Below, piece by piece: positions 39,786-49,307 of a DNA stretch of 64,000 nucleotides. The notes beneath the pieces were generated by a model. It did no database searches, was not told where the DNA came from, and saw only the letters and a list, made by a program, of their open reading frames with translations. Each line of letters begins with the position of its first letter. Positions within the stretch are counted from its first letter, which is position 1. A program made the translations under genes and the position numbers. Origin of the DNA: Chitinispirillaceae bacterium (lineage in GTDB: Bacteria; Fibrobacterota; Chitinivibrionia; Chitinivibrionales; Chitinispirillaceae); the NCBI GenBank assembly GCA_016929415.1, contig JAFGIW010000157.1, positions 62,001 to 126,000 on the forward strand, written 5' to 3'.

Positions 39786-40205
39786 GTTATCAACAGGCTT
39801 TAAAACTTGTTTTTAGACCTATTATGACACAATGATAAATAAAATGGTACAACAATTATATCATAGCGACGCTTTTTTTTCGAGTGTATTCCGGCGGGAG
39901 AGCGACGCCGGCTCCGTTTGTTTCCGCCGAAATAAAAGGGAATGATAAAATGCCATCGAGTGTGCTGAATTTTGATCTCCTTAAAACCAGCTTGTTTTTC
40001 TCAAGTTGGAGAAAACCGGTGATTGCCAGGATACAAGACTGCTCCATGATATTTATGTATCGGTCTGTTAAACTCAATATAAATATTGTATTTTAATTCT
40101 CAAATACTCATGGCGTGATATTCAGCATGATGGTATACCATCGATTGATGCCAACCACCGGGGAACAAGGTACTGTAAGGTTAACCCATTTTCAAGGAAC
40201 GGGCG

Positions 40206-41099
40206 TTGAAGCAATTCTCAATTCTCATTGTCGATGATGATGAGCAGGTGTGCCGGATTCTGCGTGATCTTTTTAAACGCGAAGGCCATATGACAGCTGT
40301 AGCCCATAACGGGAAAGAAGCGATTGAGCGGATTTCCGTATCATATCCCGACCTGGTGATTTCCGATATTCAGATGCCTGTCATGGACGGGTTTGAGCTT
40401 TTTAAAATCATGGAGAGAGAGCATCCATTCATCAAGCATATCATGATGACCAGTTATGATGTTGACCAGTATATAAAACATATACATAAACATAATATCG
40501 GGAATATACTTGTCAAGGGATCCGATTTTAACCTGGCCGAAGTTGCGGCGTATGTGCGCGCTATACTGACAGGGGATATTTTCGGTCTGGAACGCTATTT
40601 TCAGGGAGTCACCTGCCAGCAACTCTTTGTACGGAGCTATGCGGAGGCGAAACATGCATATCGTTTGATTACAAATAGTTATTCAGATAAAAAAGGATTT
40701 TTCCTTGAAGTCGCTATTGATGAATTGATTTCCAATGCCATATTCCATGGCGTACTGCAGTTTTCGCACCTTCCCCGTGATCAGTGGTTAGAAGATATTC
40801 AGGTCCCGCAAGAGAGTGAGGTAAAAGTGAGATGGGGTTCCGATGAGAAGAAAATCGGTATATCTATTGAAGATCCAAAGGGAAATCTTAAGAAAAATGA
40901 CGTTTTAAAATGGCTTGATACTCGTCACCGTTCGAAGGAAAATGATGAGCATGGAAGAGGTTTTTTACTTGTCCGTCGCTTAATCGATCGGTTTATTATC
41001 AATATTGATCCCGGAAAACGAACTGAATGTATTATTATTCAGCATTTTCAGCGATCCCATAATATTCATAATAAACCATTATTGATTCACGAATTATAA
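40206..41099 (+). CDS. response regulator receiver fused to RsbW/HATPase_c-like kinase domain
   Basis: Receiver (ILIVDDDEQVCRILRDLF...PDLVISDIQMPVMDGFELF) then N-box FLEVAIDELISNAIFHG and G-box HGRGFLLVRRLIDRF; TTG start. Confidence 0.85.
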   Translation: MKQFSILIVDDDEQVCRILRDLFKREGHMTAVAHNGKEAIERISVSYPDLVISDIQMPVMDGFELFKIMEREHPFIKHIMMTSYDVDQYIKHIHKHNIGNILVKGSDFNLAEVAAYVRAILTGDIFGLERYFQGVTCQQLFVRSYAEAKHAYRLITNSYSDKKGFFLEVAIDELISNAIFHGVLQFSHLPRDQWLEDIQVPQESEVKVRWGSDEKKIGISIEDPKGNLKKNDVLKWLDTRHRSKENDEHGRGFLLVRRLIDRFIINIDPGKRTECIIIQHFQRSHNIHNKPLLIHEL

Positions 41100-41268
41100 A
41101 ATACGAAAGTGCGAAATTCGGCAATAATTGCTGAAAACAGTCTTTTTAACATCCTTTTAAATACGATAGCATTCGCTTCATTTTAATAATTATTTAATAA
41201 ATCCAGTTTTTATAGATAAGAAGTGAATCTACTATTTCTGGCATAAAAATAGCTTATACTTCACCACT

Positions 41269-41634
41269 ATGGCCACAATGTTCCATGTGTTGGTTATTGA
41301 TGATGATGCTGATTTGCGTGAAACGTTACGGAAGAACCTTGTACGCCTGGGATGTGAAGTTACAATAGCTGATACCGCAGAATGTGGTCTTGATCGGCTG
41401 AAAAGTGCAAAATTTGATGCGGTGTTTGCTGCCCTTTGTGTAAGGGATATGGGGGGAAGAAGCATCGCACGCTGGGTAAAAGACAGGTTGAACGGAACGA
41501 AGTTTTTTATTGTAACAAGTTGGAAAGGTGATCTGGAGCCAAACCTTCTGAAACTCGATGGAATACATGATGTAATTCATAAACCGGTAAACTTTTGTGA
41601 GGTGCGCGATAAGGTTCTGGAACATTTAGGATAA
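41269..41634 (+). CDS. pseudo-receiver (response-regulator-like, lacks phospho-acceptor Asp)
   Basis: FHVLVIDDDADLRETLRKNL...FDAVFAALCVRDMGG...VIHKPVNFCEVRDKV. Confidence 0.8.
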   Translation: MATMFHVLVIDDDADLRETLRKNLVRLGCEVTIADTAECGLDRLKSAKFDAVFAALCVRDMGGRSIARWVKDRLNGTKFFIVTSWKGDLEPNLLKLDGIHDVIHKPVNFCEVRDKVLEHLG

Positions 41635-41652
41635 ATCTCTTTTGTGGGAGGG

Positions 41653-41708
41653 GGGTTCAAGGTCGGCGCGGCAGTAATTACTATGCAACAGTACCTTGAA
41701 CCCTTTTT
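41653..41708 (+). terminator. terminator-like hairpin with long loop
   Basis: GGGTTCAAGGT (41653-41663) / ACCTTGAACCC (41693-41703) followed by TTTTT; internal AGTAATTACT palindrome. Confidence 0.6.
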
Positions 41709-41762
41709 ATTGATGAATAAAGAAAAAAGTTTACAAATTTATTAAAAGGCCATACAATTACA

Positions 41763-42134
41763 ATGTATTTGTTAACCGGATTGGTTAAACGAAAAGAGAG
41801 ATATTGGATGGCTTTTTATCTTGAGAGGGAAGATGGGGAGCGGGTAATACTCCACACCGGAACCATTCTCATTGCGGGAGATCCGGTATTCAGAGAATTT
41901 GAAGAGAGTCTTAATTCTATTGCCCGGCAGCGAATAAAACAGGTTATTATCGATTTTTCCGATTGTATTTATATGGATAGTCATGCAATAAGCGTGATAA
42001 TTTCGATGAATCGCCGTTTAAGAGCTTCAGGAGGCCAGGTACGAATTCAAAATGCAAATCGTGAGATAAGTGACCTGTTACATACGATCCAACTCAATCG
42101 GATCATTGAAATGGTAGAGGGTGATCACTCCTGA
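41763..42134 (+). CDS. STAS-domain protein
   Basis: QVIIDFSDCIYMDSHAISVIISMNRRLRASGGQVRIQNAN. Confidence 0.8.
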   Translation: MYLLTGLVKRKERYWMAFYLEREDGERVILHTGTILIAGDPVFREFEESLNSIARQRIKQVIIDFSDCIYMDSHAISVIISMNRRLRASGGQVRIQNANREISDLLHTIQLNRIIEMVEGDHS

Positions 42135-42244
42135 TGTATTTATAATGAACAAAAAATTAAATTGGAGACACCAATATACTAAAACTTGATTATTATTGTT
42201 TTTTTTTTTATATTAGTAATTGAACAATGCTATGTGGAGCATGT

Positions 42245-42463
42245 ATGGTTTATAAGAAAGTATTTAAGGGAATTTTTATTTTAATGGTGGTGACCTTTTC
42301 CTACTCTGCTGATTCAACCGTTAAAAATGTCTCTTCCCAGCCGGTTATTACAGCCAATTCCACTATTATAGCAAAGAAAAATAATGATAAAGGCCTGAAA
42401 AAGCAGCAGAAGGTTACGAAGCCGAATACCACATGGTCAAAAATAAAAGATCTTTTTATGTAG
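42245..42463 (+). CDS. small secreted protein of unknown function
   Basis: MVYKKVFKGIFILMVVTFSYSADSTVKNV: signal-peptide-like N-terminus; followed by a terminator. Confidence 0.5.
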   Translation: MVYKKVFKGIFILMVVTFSYSADSTVKNVSSQPVITANSTIIAKKNNDKGLKKQQKVTKPNTTWSKIKDLFM

Positions 42464-42487
42464 TTAATTATTTGAATTAAATAATAA

Positions 42488-42520
42488 AGCGGGTCTTCTG
42501 AAGAGGAAGGCCCGTTTTAT
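42488..42520. terminator. terminator hairpin (AT-rich on both flanks, possibly bidirectional)
   Basis: AAGCGGGTCTTC-tgaaga-GGAAGGCCCGTTTTATT. Confidence 0.75.
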
Positions 42521-42537
42521 TAAGATGTTTTGAGCGC

Positions 42538-43320
42538 TCAAGGGCTCCATTCAACATCTGATTCAGTACCATAGAGTCGACGAGTTATCGACCCCAAGCT
42601 TATCGAAACACTGAAAGCCTGAACGGGAATTCGTTGTGAATAGGTCGCTTTTGGTGAGATTGAGAATTCTAATGACAGGTAAGGTTTATTACTTGTTACA
42701 TCGATAATTTTTGGGAAATAATCAATTGCCAGCCACCCCCGGACATTGTCGGTATTTGAGTAAAACCCGGTTTTACCATCGAAGCTTCTATTCTCTCCCT
42801 CAATAAGGTATACCCACGGTCCTGCACTGATGTATCCGAAACCCGGAATATGGACTTGGACCCCTAGTATACCGGTTCCGTCCTTTCCTCCGTAGTATGC
42901 GGAATGTTTATTCTGCGACTTGAAAAGAGTCGCCTGAGCTATGGCAATGAATGATACCAACTGGCGCGCGAACGAGGGAGTAGATAATTTGAGGTGGGCG
43001 CCTCCTGAAAATCCGAATTTACCATGGAAGACGGGAACAGTATCATGATAACGGTCGACTTCGATCTGAACGGCGCCTGCATCAATTCCCAACGTCAGAT
43101 ATTTGAACGGCCCATATTCAATACGGCCGTGAATGCGGTTGAATAACGCGGGTATCGTATCATTGGTTAATGAATACCCTCCGAGGTGATATGACGCACC
43201 GATAGCGATCCGGGCCTGGGGCAGGGTAATGGCGGGATTTGCCAGATTGGAGGCCCTGACAGAGGTAATAAGAAGAACGACCGAAATTATTAACCGGTAT
43301 TTTTTTAAATCGGTTTTCAT
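42538..43320 (-). CDS. secreted/outer-membrane hypothetical protein
   Basis: 260 aa, signal peptide-like N-terminus, alternating beta-strand-like composition; next to Ig-protein gene. Confidence 0.55.
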   Translation of the reverse strand: MKTDLKKYRLIISVVLLITSVRASNLANPAITLPQARIAIGASYHLGGYSLTNDTIPALFNRIHGRIEYGPFKYLTLGIDAGAVQIEVDRYHDTVPVFHGKFGFSGGAHLKLSTPSFARQLVSFIAIAQATLFKSQNKHSAYYGGKDGTGILGVQVHIPGFGYISAGPWVYLIEGENRSFDGKTGFYSNTDNVRGWLAIDYFPKIIDVTSNKPYLSLEFSISPKATYSQRIPVQAFSVSISLGSITRRLYGTESDVEWSP

Positions 43321-43322
43321 AG

Positions 43323-46300
43323 TTATTCTTTTTCTTTGTCTATAACGATTGGAAGTACCAATTGCGCAGGTGATTCGGTAACGACTCCCTGCGCTTCAGC
43401 CCAGAACATGACCTCAATGCGCAACGCATCGGATTGCCCATAAAGAATCATGTTCAATGCTTTTCCATCTTTAGTCTGGACGGTACGGGTGATGCTGACC
43501 GCAGTATGCGGATCGGCGATCCCGTTCGTGGTACCGTCCCAACTGGCATCGATATCAAATCCACCCACTCTTGCGGCTTCTTCGGTATAGATGGAATCGA
43601 GCCGTCGAATAGTGGCATAGTCAGCAGTATCCTGGGCAGTTCGCGGTCCACCGTAAAAGAAGGCGCTGTCTCCAACCAGGCGATAGTATGCTTCCGTATA
43701 TTCGGGAACCAGCAGAGGTTCAATCGGGTCCCATGCATTATTATGATTTAGGTCGGCATAGTCATAATAAGTTGACCACCAACTGGCCCTTTCTTCAACA
43801 GGGATGGAAATATCATATTGCCGGATACCGTCATGGTTGATATCTTCAAACCGCGGACCCGGATTGAAGATGCCGTCGCCGTTGACATCTTCGCCTCTGT
43901 TGGCAAAGCCGTCTCTGTTGCGGTCTTCGCCCGGGTCCAGGTGATAATTGTCGTTAAAATCTTCAAACGGGAGTATGATCGGCAGCGTATCGATGTAGAA
44001 CCACCAGGAATGCCAGGTGTGGTCTTCGTTCCAGTTATCATACCAGTCGGTAGAAAGCTTTCCAATGACATACCCTGATATTTTCAGGCTGAAGGTGACT
44101 TCAGTGCCGTCGGCAACGGGGTTCCCGTTGACATCAGTGACTACGGCGGCACAAGGCAGCAGAAAGGTACCGTCTTTTGGATTTTTCCCTTCTAGGATAT
44201 TGTAGGCCACATTAATATACCGCGGCGGACCGGCAATGGTGAATTTTACCGTGTCGGATTTTACTGAAGAGAAAGAGCCTGCGGTAATCCAGACCTGGCG
44301 GTAATGGCTAGGGGTTTTGCCTGATATGAGATAGCTTGTCGCTCTGCCGTCATCCCCGGTAATGGCCGTGGGAGGATCGAGATATTCACCACCGCTTGGG
44401 CCATTGACCAGGTTAAAGGAGATGTTAGCATCTTTGACCCTGTTACCCATGGAATCAAAAGCGATCGCTTCGAGTTTCGCTCTTCCGCCTTCTATGGTGA
44501 TGACTTCCGGAGTACCCGACAGGTCGATCCGGTTGACCTTATTTGCTTTAAAGTAGAGGCGAAAAGCCCCGGTTGTCATTTCACTGGTGCTTTGAGCGAT
44601 TCCGAATATCGTCGTTGTGACCGCAAAGTGGGGATTGCGCAGATAAAAGGAGGTCCGTCCGTTAGCGTCGGTGGTGAATGTACGGGCGAAAATGGTATCC
44701 ATCTTGCCTACGGTTGCCGCCAGATTAATGGTTGCATTTGGAATCGGGGTTGTGCGGTCCCCTTTGAGATAGGAGACGACAATAAGCGTCGAATCGGTAC
44801 TGTCGGCAATACATGCCTGCCCAGAAGCGGTATCGATGTAAAGTAGATTTGACGAATAATTCACAACAACCGGCGCTACTGCGCCTGCGGCGGTAATAAG
44901 CAGGGTGTCCTGGCCTAACCCGGTTCCGGAAATTTTACAATACGCCTGACCGTCATTGTTGGTAGCCGTATCGACACTGGTGATGAATGTCGCATTTTGC
45001 TGTTTGGAAATATTAAAACGCTCACCCATTATGGGTATTTTCGCCGCATCGAGAAGAGTGATCAGAACAGTGGCTGAATCAGTGCCATTACTACGGATGC
45101 TGGGAGGATTGGCGGAAGCAGTGAGTTCTATCCCTTTGAACTGTACGGTTGTCGACAGCCTTTTCGTAGGATCGCTTTCAAGGGTCGCGGTAATCGTTGC
45201 AGTAATATTGCGTCGATCGGAGATTATTAACGCTTCGGCTTTCCCGTCGGCATTCGTTAGAGCTTTAGCCGCGATTGTGCCTGCGGTGGTCGTAAAAATA
45301 ATGTAATCCCCAACGATCGGATTTCCGCTTTTATTTTTAACAAAGACCATCACCGGGCCCCGGCTTACGCCATCGGCCAGTATGGGCTGGGGAGCGCGGA
45401 TCGACATGACGCGCGTCGTGATGAATTGCAACATGGTGTCGGCAGAAGCGTAACCTTCCGCATTGTCAAAACCGATGGCGTTGAGCCGCATCGAACCTTC
45501 CCACGGGAGAGCGACAATGGAGAAGGTGCATTCCCCGGATGAATTGGTGGAAGCGGACATGTCGTCGGCGGTGTCGATGTCATCCGCTGTTTTAAAGTGC
45601 CGGTTCAATTTTATCGTTCGGTTGCCGAGCGGATTTCCAGCGGCGTTTGAAAAAGTGACGGTGATTTTCGCCGTGTCGGTATTGGAGGTCTGCAGTATTG
45701 TTTTGTCGAGTTCGAAGGCGATTGAAAGTTCCGAAACATTGATCTGGAGGGATGCCTTCGTCCCGGCCGCCGCGATGTCGATTATATCCGACCCCGTTCT
45801 GTCCGCAAGAATTCGTGCAGCGGCGACTCCTTCGTAGTTTGTAAATGTGTCAACAGACAGTACCGTGAGATTCGAACCGGGCCCTTTACCGAAGTTGAAA
45901 AAGATGGGGGCGCGCGCAACCGGTTGGCTGGATGCATTCAACACCTTTGCGGTGACAATCGAGGTATCACCCCTTTTCATATTGTTTTTACTGGCGTTGC
46001 AGACAATTGTCATCCCTTGAAAAGCGACCTCAACTTCATCGCTGAGCGATTGGTCGGAAACGAGATAGATGGTAATATAGGCGGTATCGTTGATGTTGGA
46101 ACTTCTAAGAGTCGCTCGGGCGATTCCATCGGCGCCGGTTTTACTCTGGCCGCTGTTTGCACAACCACCGCCGTTTCCTGCAATAGTACCTGCCGAACTG
46201 ATAAATTGGACGCATTCACCAACGATCGGATTGCGGAAAGGGTTAAGCACCGCAACGGAAATGGAGGTCGTATCCCTGCCGTCGGCCTGGATGATCGACG

Positions 46301-46772
46301 CTCCCGGCATTGCCTGCAATAATTTTTGTACCCGGACCGGGGTTGTGGTTACCTCAAAACGGACTGTCTGACTGACATTGTTTCCCGCTACGGTGAATTC
46401 AATATTTCCGGATTCAGTGTTGGTATAAAGAAAACGAGCTCTTCCATTAACATCGGTAAGAAGGCTGTCGTCAAGAATAGTACCCCGATTGGCCCGGGCG
46501 GTCACCGGAAATGAAGCAATCGGTTTCAGTGAATCGGTGCTGGTGGTGTCTGCAAATACGCTCACCCGTATACCGATGGTATCGCCCGGCTGCACATAAG
46601 CACTATCCGGACTGGCAAAGATCGAAGGGGTGATCGTTACGTCTACCGGCTCGACCGCCGGTGTGTCGGTTCCCGGGGCAGCGGGATTCCCGTTTTCATC
46701 ACGAATAGTGCAGAACAACCCGAGCGACAGAATAAGTCCGGCGGTCCACAGTTTACGAGGTGCGGTCGTCAC
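43323..46772 (-). CDS. large invasin/Big_1-type Ig-like repeat protein with acidic calcium-binding-like segment
   Basis: Repeated VTARANRGTILDDSLLTDVNGRARFLYTNT-type units; acidic segment DPGEDRNRDGFANRGEDVNGDGIFNPGPRFEDINHDGI. Confidence 0.82.
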   Translation of the reverse strand: MTTAPRKLWTAGLILSLGLFCTIRDENGNPAAPGTDTPAVEPVDVTITPSIFASPDSAYVQPGDTIGIRVSVFADTTSTDSLKPIASFPVTARANRGTILDDSLLTDVNGRARFLYTNTESGNIEFTVAGNNVSQTVRFEVTTTPVRVQKLLQAMPGASIIQADGRDTTSISVAVLNPFRNPIVGECVQFISSAGTIAGNGGGCANSGQSKTGADGIARATLRSSNINDTAYITIYLVSDQSLSDEVEVAFQGMTIVCNASKNNMKRGDTSIVTAKVLNASSQPVARAPIFFNFGKGPGSNLTVLSVDTFTNYEGVAAARILADRTGSDIIDIAAAGTKASLQINVSELSIAFELDKTILQTSNTDTAKITVTFSNAAGNPLGNRTIKLNRHFKTADDIDTADDMSASTNSSGECTFSIVALPWEGSMRLNAIGFDNAEGYASADTMLQFITTRVMSIRAPQPILADGVSRGPVMVFVKNKSGNPIVGDYIIFTTTAGTIAAKALTNADGKAEALIISDRRNITATITATLESDPTKRLSTTVQFKGIELTASANPPSIRSNGTDSATVLITLLDAAKIPIMGERFNISKQQNATFITSVDTATNNDGQAYCKISGTGLGQDTLLITAAGAVAPVVVNYSSNLLYIDTASGQACIADSTDSTLIVVSYLKGDRTTPIPNATINLAATVGKMDTIFARTFTTDANGRTSFYLRNPHFAVTTTIFGIAQSTSEMTTGAFRLYFKANKVNRIDLSGTPEVITIEGGRAKLEAIAFDSMGNRVKDANISFNLVNGPSGGEYLDPPTAITGDDGRATSYLISGKTPSHYRQVWITAGSFSSVKSDTVKFTIAGPPRYINVAYNILEGKNPKDGTFLLPCAAVVTDVNGNPVADGTEVTFSLKISGYVIGKLSTDWYDNWNEDHTWHSWWFYIDTLPIILPFEDFNDNYHLDPGEDRNRDGFANRGEDVNGDGIFNPGPRFEDINHDGIRQYDISIPVEERASWWSTYYDYADLNHNNAWDPIEPLLVPEYTEAYYRLVGDSAFFYGGPRTAQDTADYATIRRLDSIYTEEAARVGGFDIDASWDGTTNGIADPHTAVSITRTVQTKDGKALNMILYGQSDALRIEVMFWAEAQGVVTESPAQLVLPIVIDKEKE

Positions 46773-46994
46773 GGAGAAACCCCCTTTGAATTTTCATGTT
46801 GTGAAGCCGGTGCTACCGGCCTTTGAAAAAATACAGTGATTAAATGATAACATAATGGAACAGAGGTAGTGAAGAGAAAAGAATCATCTGCTTGAAAATC
46901 AGGCAGGAGATTATTTTTATCGATATCCGGGTTGAGGTCTGCTGTTGCTGACCACGGCGGAATTTACTGCCTTACTTGTTCGGGAATATGACAC

Positions 46995-48314
46995 GTGCGA
47001 CGTTATCAAAAAAAAGGCGCGGGAGTGCTGGTCCGGTCGGTGTCGCGACACTCACCGTTTTACCGTGCCGGTCTGCGTCGGGGCGACCGGGTCGTTGCCA
47101 TCAACGGCGAGTGTATCAAAAGTGAGCTTGATTTTCGTTTTTTTGCCGCAGAGGAACGTCTGTACATTGATGCGGTGCGCGAGGGGGAACCGTCGGTCAT
47201 CGAAGTGAAGCGCGTGGAGGGGGCAGTATCCGGCGTCACACTGGCCGAACAACCGATACGGCGGTGCGTCAACCGCTGTATTTTCTGCTTTATCGACCAA
47301 TTGCCCCGCGGGCTCCGACGCAGCCTCTATATCAAAGACGAGGACGTGCGTCTCTCTTTACTGAACGGCAATTATATCACCTTGAGTGCGTTTCGAAAAC
47401 GCGACCTCGAACCTATCGTCCGTATCGGATTATCGCCGCTCTATATTTCCGTGCATGCGACCGACAGGGAACTGCGCCGTCGCATGCTGGGCAACCGAAA
47501 AATTCCCGATATCATGGAACAGCTGGCATTTCTCGCGCTGCACGGTATCCGGTTCCATACGCAGATTGTCGTCTGTCCGTCGTATAACGACGGGAAGGCG
47601 CTGGAACGGACGGTAGGGGATCTGTTGACATTTAAAGAAGCCGTACGTTCCATTGCGGTGGTGCCGGTCGGACTCACCCGGTTCCGTACATTCCCGCTGC
47701 CGCCGGTTAATCACGGGGTTGCCGAGAACGTATGCCGGCAGATTGCCCGCATAAGCGACCGTGCGGTGAAACGTGACGGTTTCCGCAGGGTATTTCTTGC
47801 GGATGAGTTTTTTATCAAAGCGCGGCTGCCCATTCCGGAAGCCTCCTATTATGGAGAGTATCCGCAGATAGAAAACGGCGTCGGGCTTATACGCCGTCTC
47901 CTTGATTCATGGCAACAGGTAAAGGATACGCTGCGCCGCCGTAGAAGCAGCAACTGCGGCAAGTTCCATAAGAAGAGACTGCTTGTCACCTCGGTTTCGG
48001 CCGCTTACTTCGTGGCATCTATCATCGACGAAATGACGGCACTCCGCCCGGCACTGCGGATTGAAATCGTACCTGTCCGTAATCGTTTCTTCGGGGAAAC
48101 CGTTACCGTGGCCGGGCTTCTCACCGCCTCGGATATCATCAGACAGGTGAAAACGATCCTGAAAGGTGCGCAGTACGACGAAGTGGTGCTTCCCGGCGTG
48201 ATTTTCAATTATGCGGGATATACGCTCGATGGGTTCTCTCCCGGCCGTATCGGTAAAACGCTCGGCATTCCGGTACGCAGCACGCAATCTTTGGAAGAGT
48301 TGATCGTTTCATGA
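46995..48314 (+). CDS. DUF512 family PDZ plus radical SAM-like protein
   Basis: PDZ-like SPFYRAGLRRGDRVVAINGE, then RRCVNRCIFCFIDQLPRGLRRSLYIKDEDVRLSLLNGNYITL. Confidence 0.88.
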   Translation: MRRYQKKGAGVLVRSVSRHSPFYRAGLRRGDRVVAINGECIKSELDFRFFAAEERLYIDAVREGEPSVIEVKRVEGAVSGVTLAEQPIRRCVNRCIFCFIDQLPRGLRRSLYIKDEDVRLSLLNGNYITLSAFRKRDLEPIVRIGLSPLYISVHATDRELRRRMLGNRKIPDIMEQLAFLALHGIRFHTQIVVCPSYNDGKALERTVGDLLTFKEAVRSIAVVPVGLTRFRTFPLPPVNHGVAENVCRQIARISDRAVKRDGFRRVFLADEFFIKARLPIPEASYYGEYPQIENGVGLIRRLLDSWQQVKDTLRRRRSSNCGKFHKKRLLVTSVSAAYFVASIIDEMTALRPALRIEIVPVRNRFFGETVTVAGLLTASDIIRQVKTILKGAQYDEVVLPGVIFNYAGYTLDGFSPGRIGKTLGIPVRSTQSLEELIVS

Positions 48315-49114
48315 AGCAGCACAATGGCAGTGAAACCTCCCTGACGATCCGTTTGAACCGGTATCTTGCGCAATGCGGACTTGGGTCCCGTCGGAAATGC
48401 GATGCGCTCATCGCGGCGGGACATATTTACTGCAACGGAAAACCGGTTACCGCAATGGGATTGCAACTCAATCCGGCATCCGACCGCATCGAATACCGCG
48501 GTAAACAGGTAAGATGCATCTCTGCGCCGGAGTATCTTGCCTATAACAAACCGCTTGAGATTATGGTGACTGCAGACGACCCTCAAGGGCGTATGACGGT
48601 GTATCGCGCACTGGCGGCTGCCGGCGGCAGGGATGTACGACACCTCCGGTATGTGGGCCGGCTCGACTACCAGTCGGCAGGGCTGCTGCTTCTCACCAAT
48701 GACGGCGACCTCATCCATGCGCTGACACACCCCCGGTTTCATATCAAAAAAGTCTACCATGTTAAAGTGGAACGGCGGCTTGCACCGGAAGAGATCGCCG
48801 CGCTGCTCGACGGGATTGACTCGGAGGGACAACGGCTGCATGCGGCTGCAATCAGGGAGATTTCGCTGCATGAAGCGCAGCGGCAGCAGCACTGGTATGA
48901 GGTCGATCTATACGAAGGGAAAAACAGGCAGTTGCGAAGAATGTTTGAAGCTCTTTCGATCCGTGTGGGCAGAATCAGACGGGTGCAATTCGGATCCGTA
49001 AAACTGGGAGGGCTTTTACCCGGAGAGGTCAGACCGCTCACCGCGAAGGAGGTCGCGGCATTGAAAAATACCGGCTATAACGACCGGGGTAGAGGACGAT
49101 CCCCTAATAAATGA
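48311..49114 (+). CDS. rRNA pseudouridine synthase, RsuA/RluB family
   Basis: S4 domain RLNRYLAQCGLGSRRKCDALIAAGHI, GRLDYQSAGLLLLTNDGDL, EGKNRQLRRMFEAL. Confidence 0.93.
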   Translation: MKQHNGSETSLTIRLNRYLAQCGLGSRRKCDALIAAGHIYCNGKPVTAMGLQLNPASDRIEYRGKQVRCISAPEYLAYNKPLEIMVTADDPQGRMTVYRALAAAGGRDVRHLRYVGRLDYQSAGLLLLTNDGDLIHALTHPRFHIKKVYHVKVERRLAPEEIAALLDGIDSEGQRLHAAAIREISLHEAQRQQHWYEVDLYEGKNRQLRRMFEALSIRVGRIRRVQFGSVKLGGLLPGEVRPLTAKEVAALKNTGYNDRGRGRSPNK

Positions 49115-49307
49115 TATTTCGATTGAGTTAGGTCATTTTTTAAATTGCTGAGCCCGCAGATTTGTACTCAAAAAATTAAATTTATAATTTCTTCAAACAA
49201 ACAAAATGCATTTTAATGAATTTATATGCAAATATCTGTTCTCAAAATGAGAACGAAAAGGTAATTTACCGATTGACATCGCCCCTTTTTTACAGTAAAT
49301 TACTGGT

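Noticed and set aside
39856-40077. 73-aa minus-strand ORF between the STAS-anchor and receiver-HATPase genes
   Set aside because: Possible gene, but no clear RBS, family or coding bias by eye; left uncalled.
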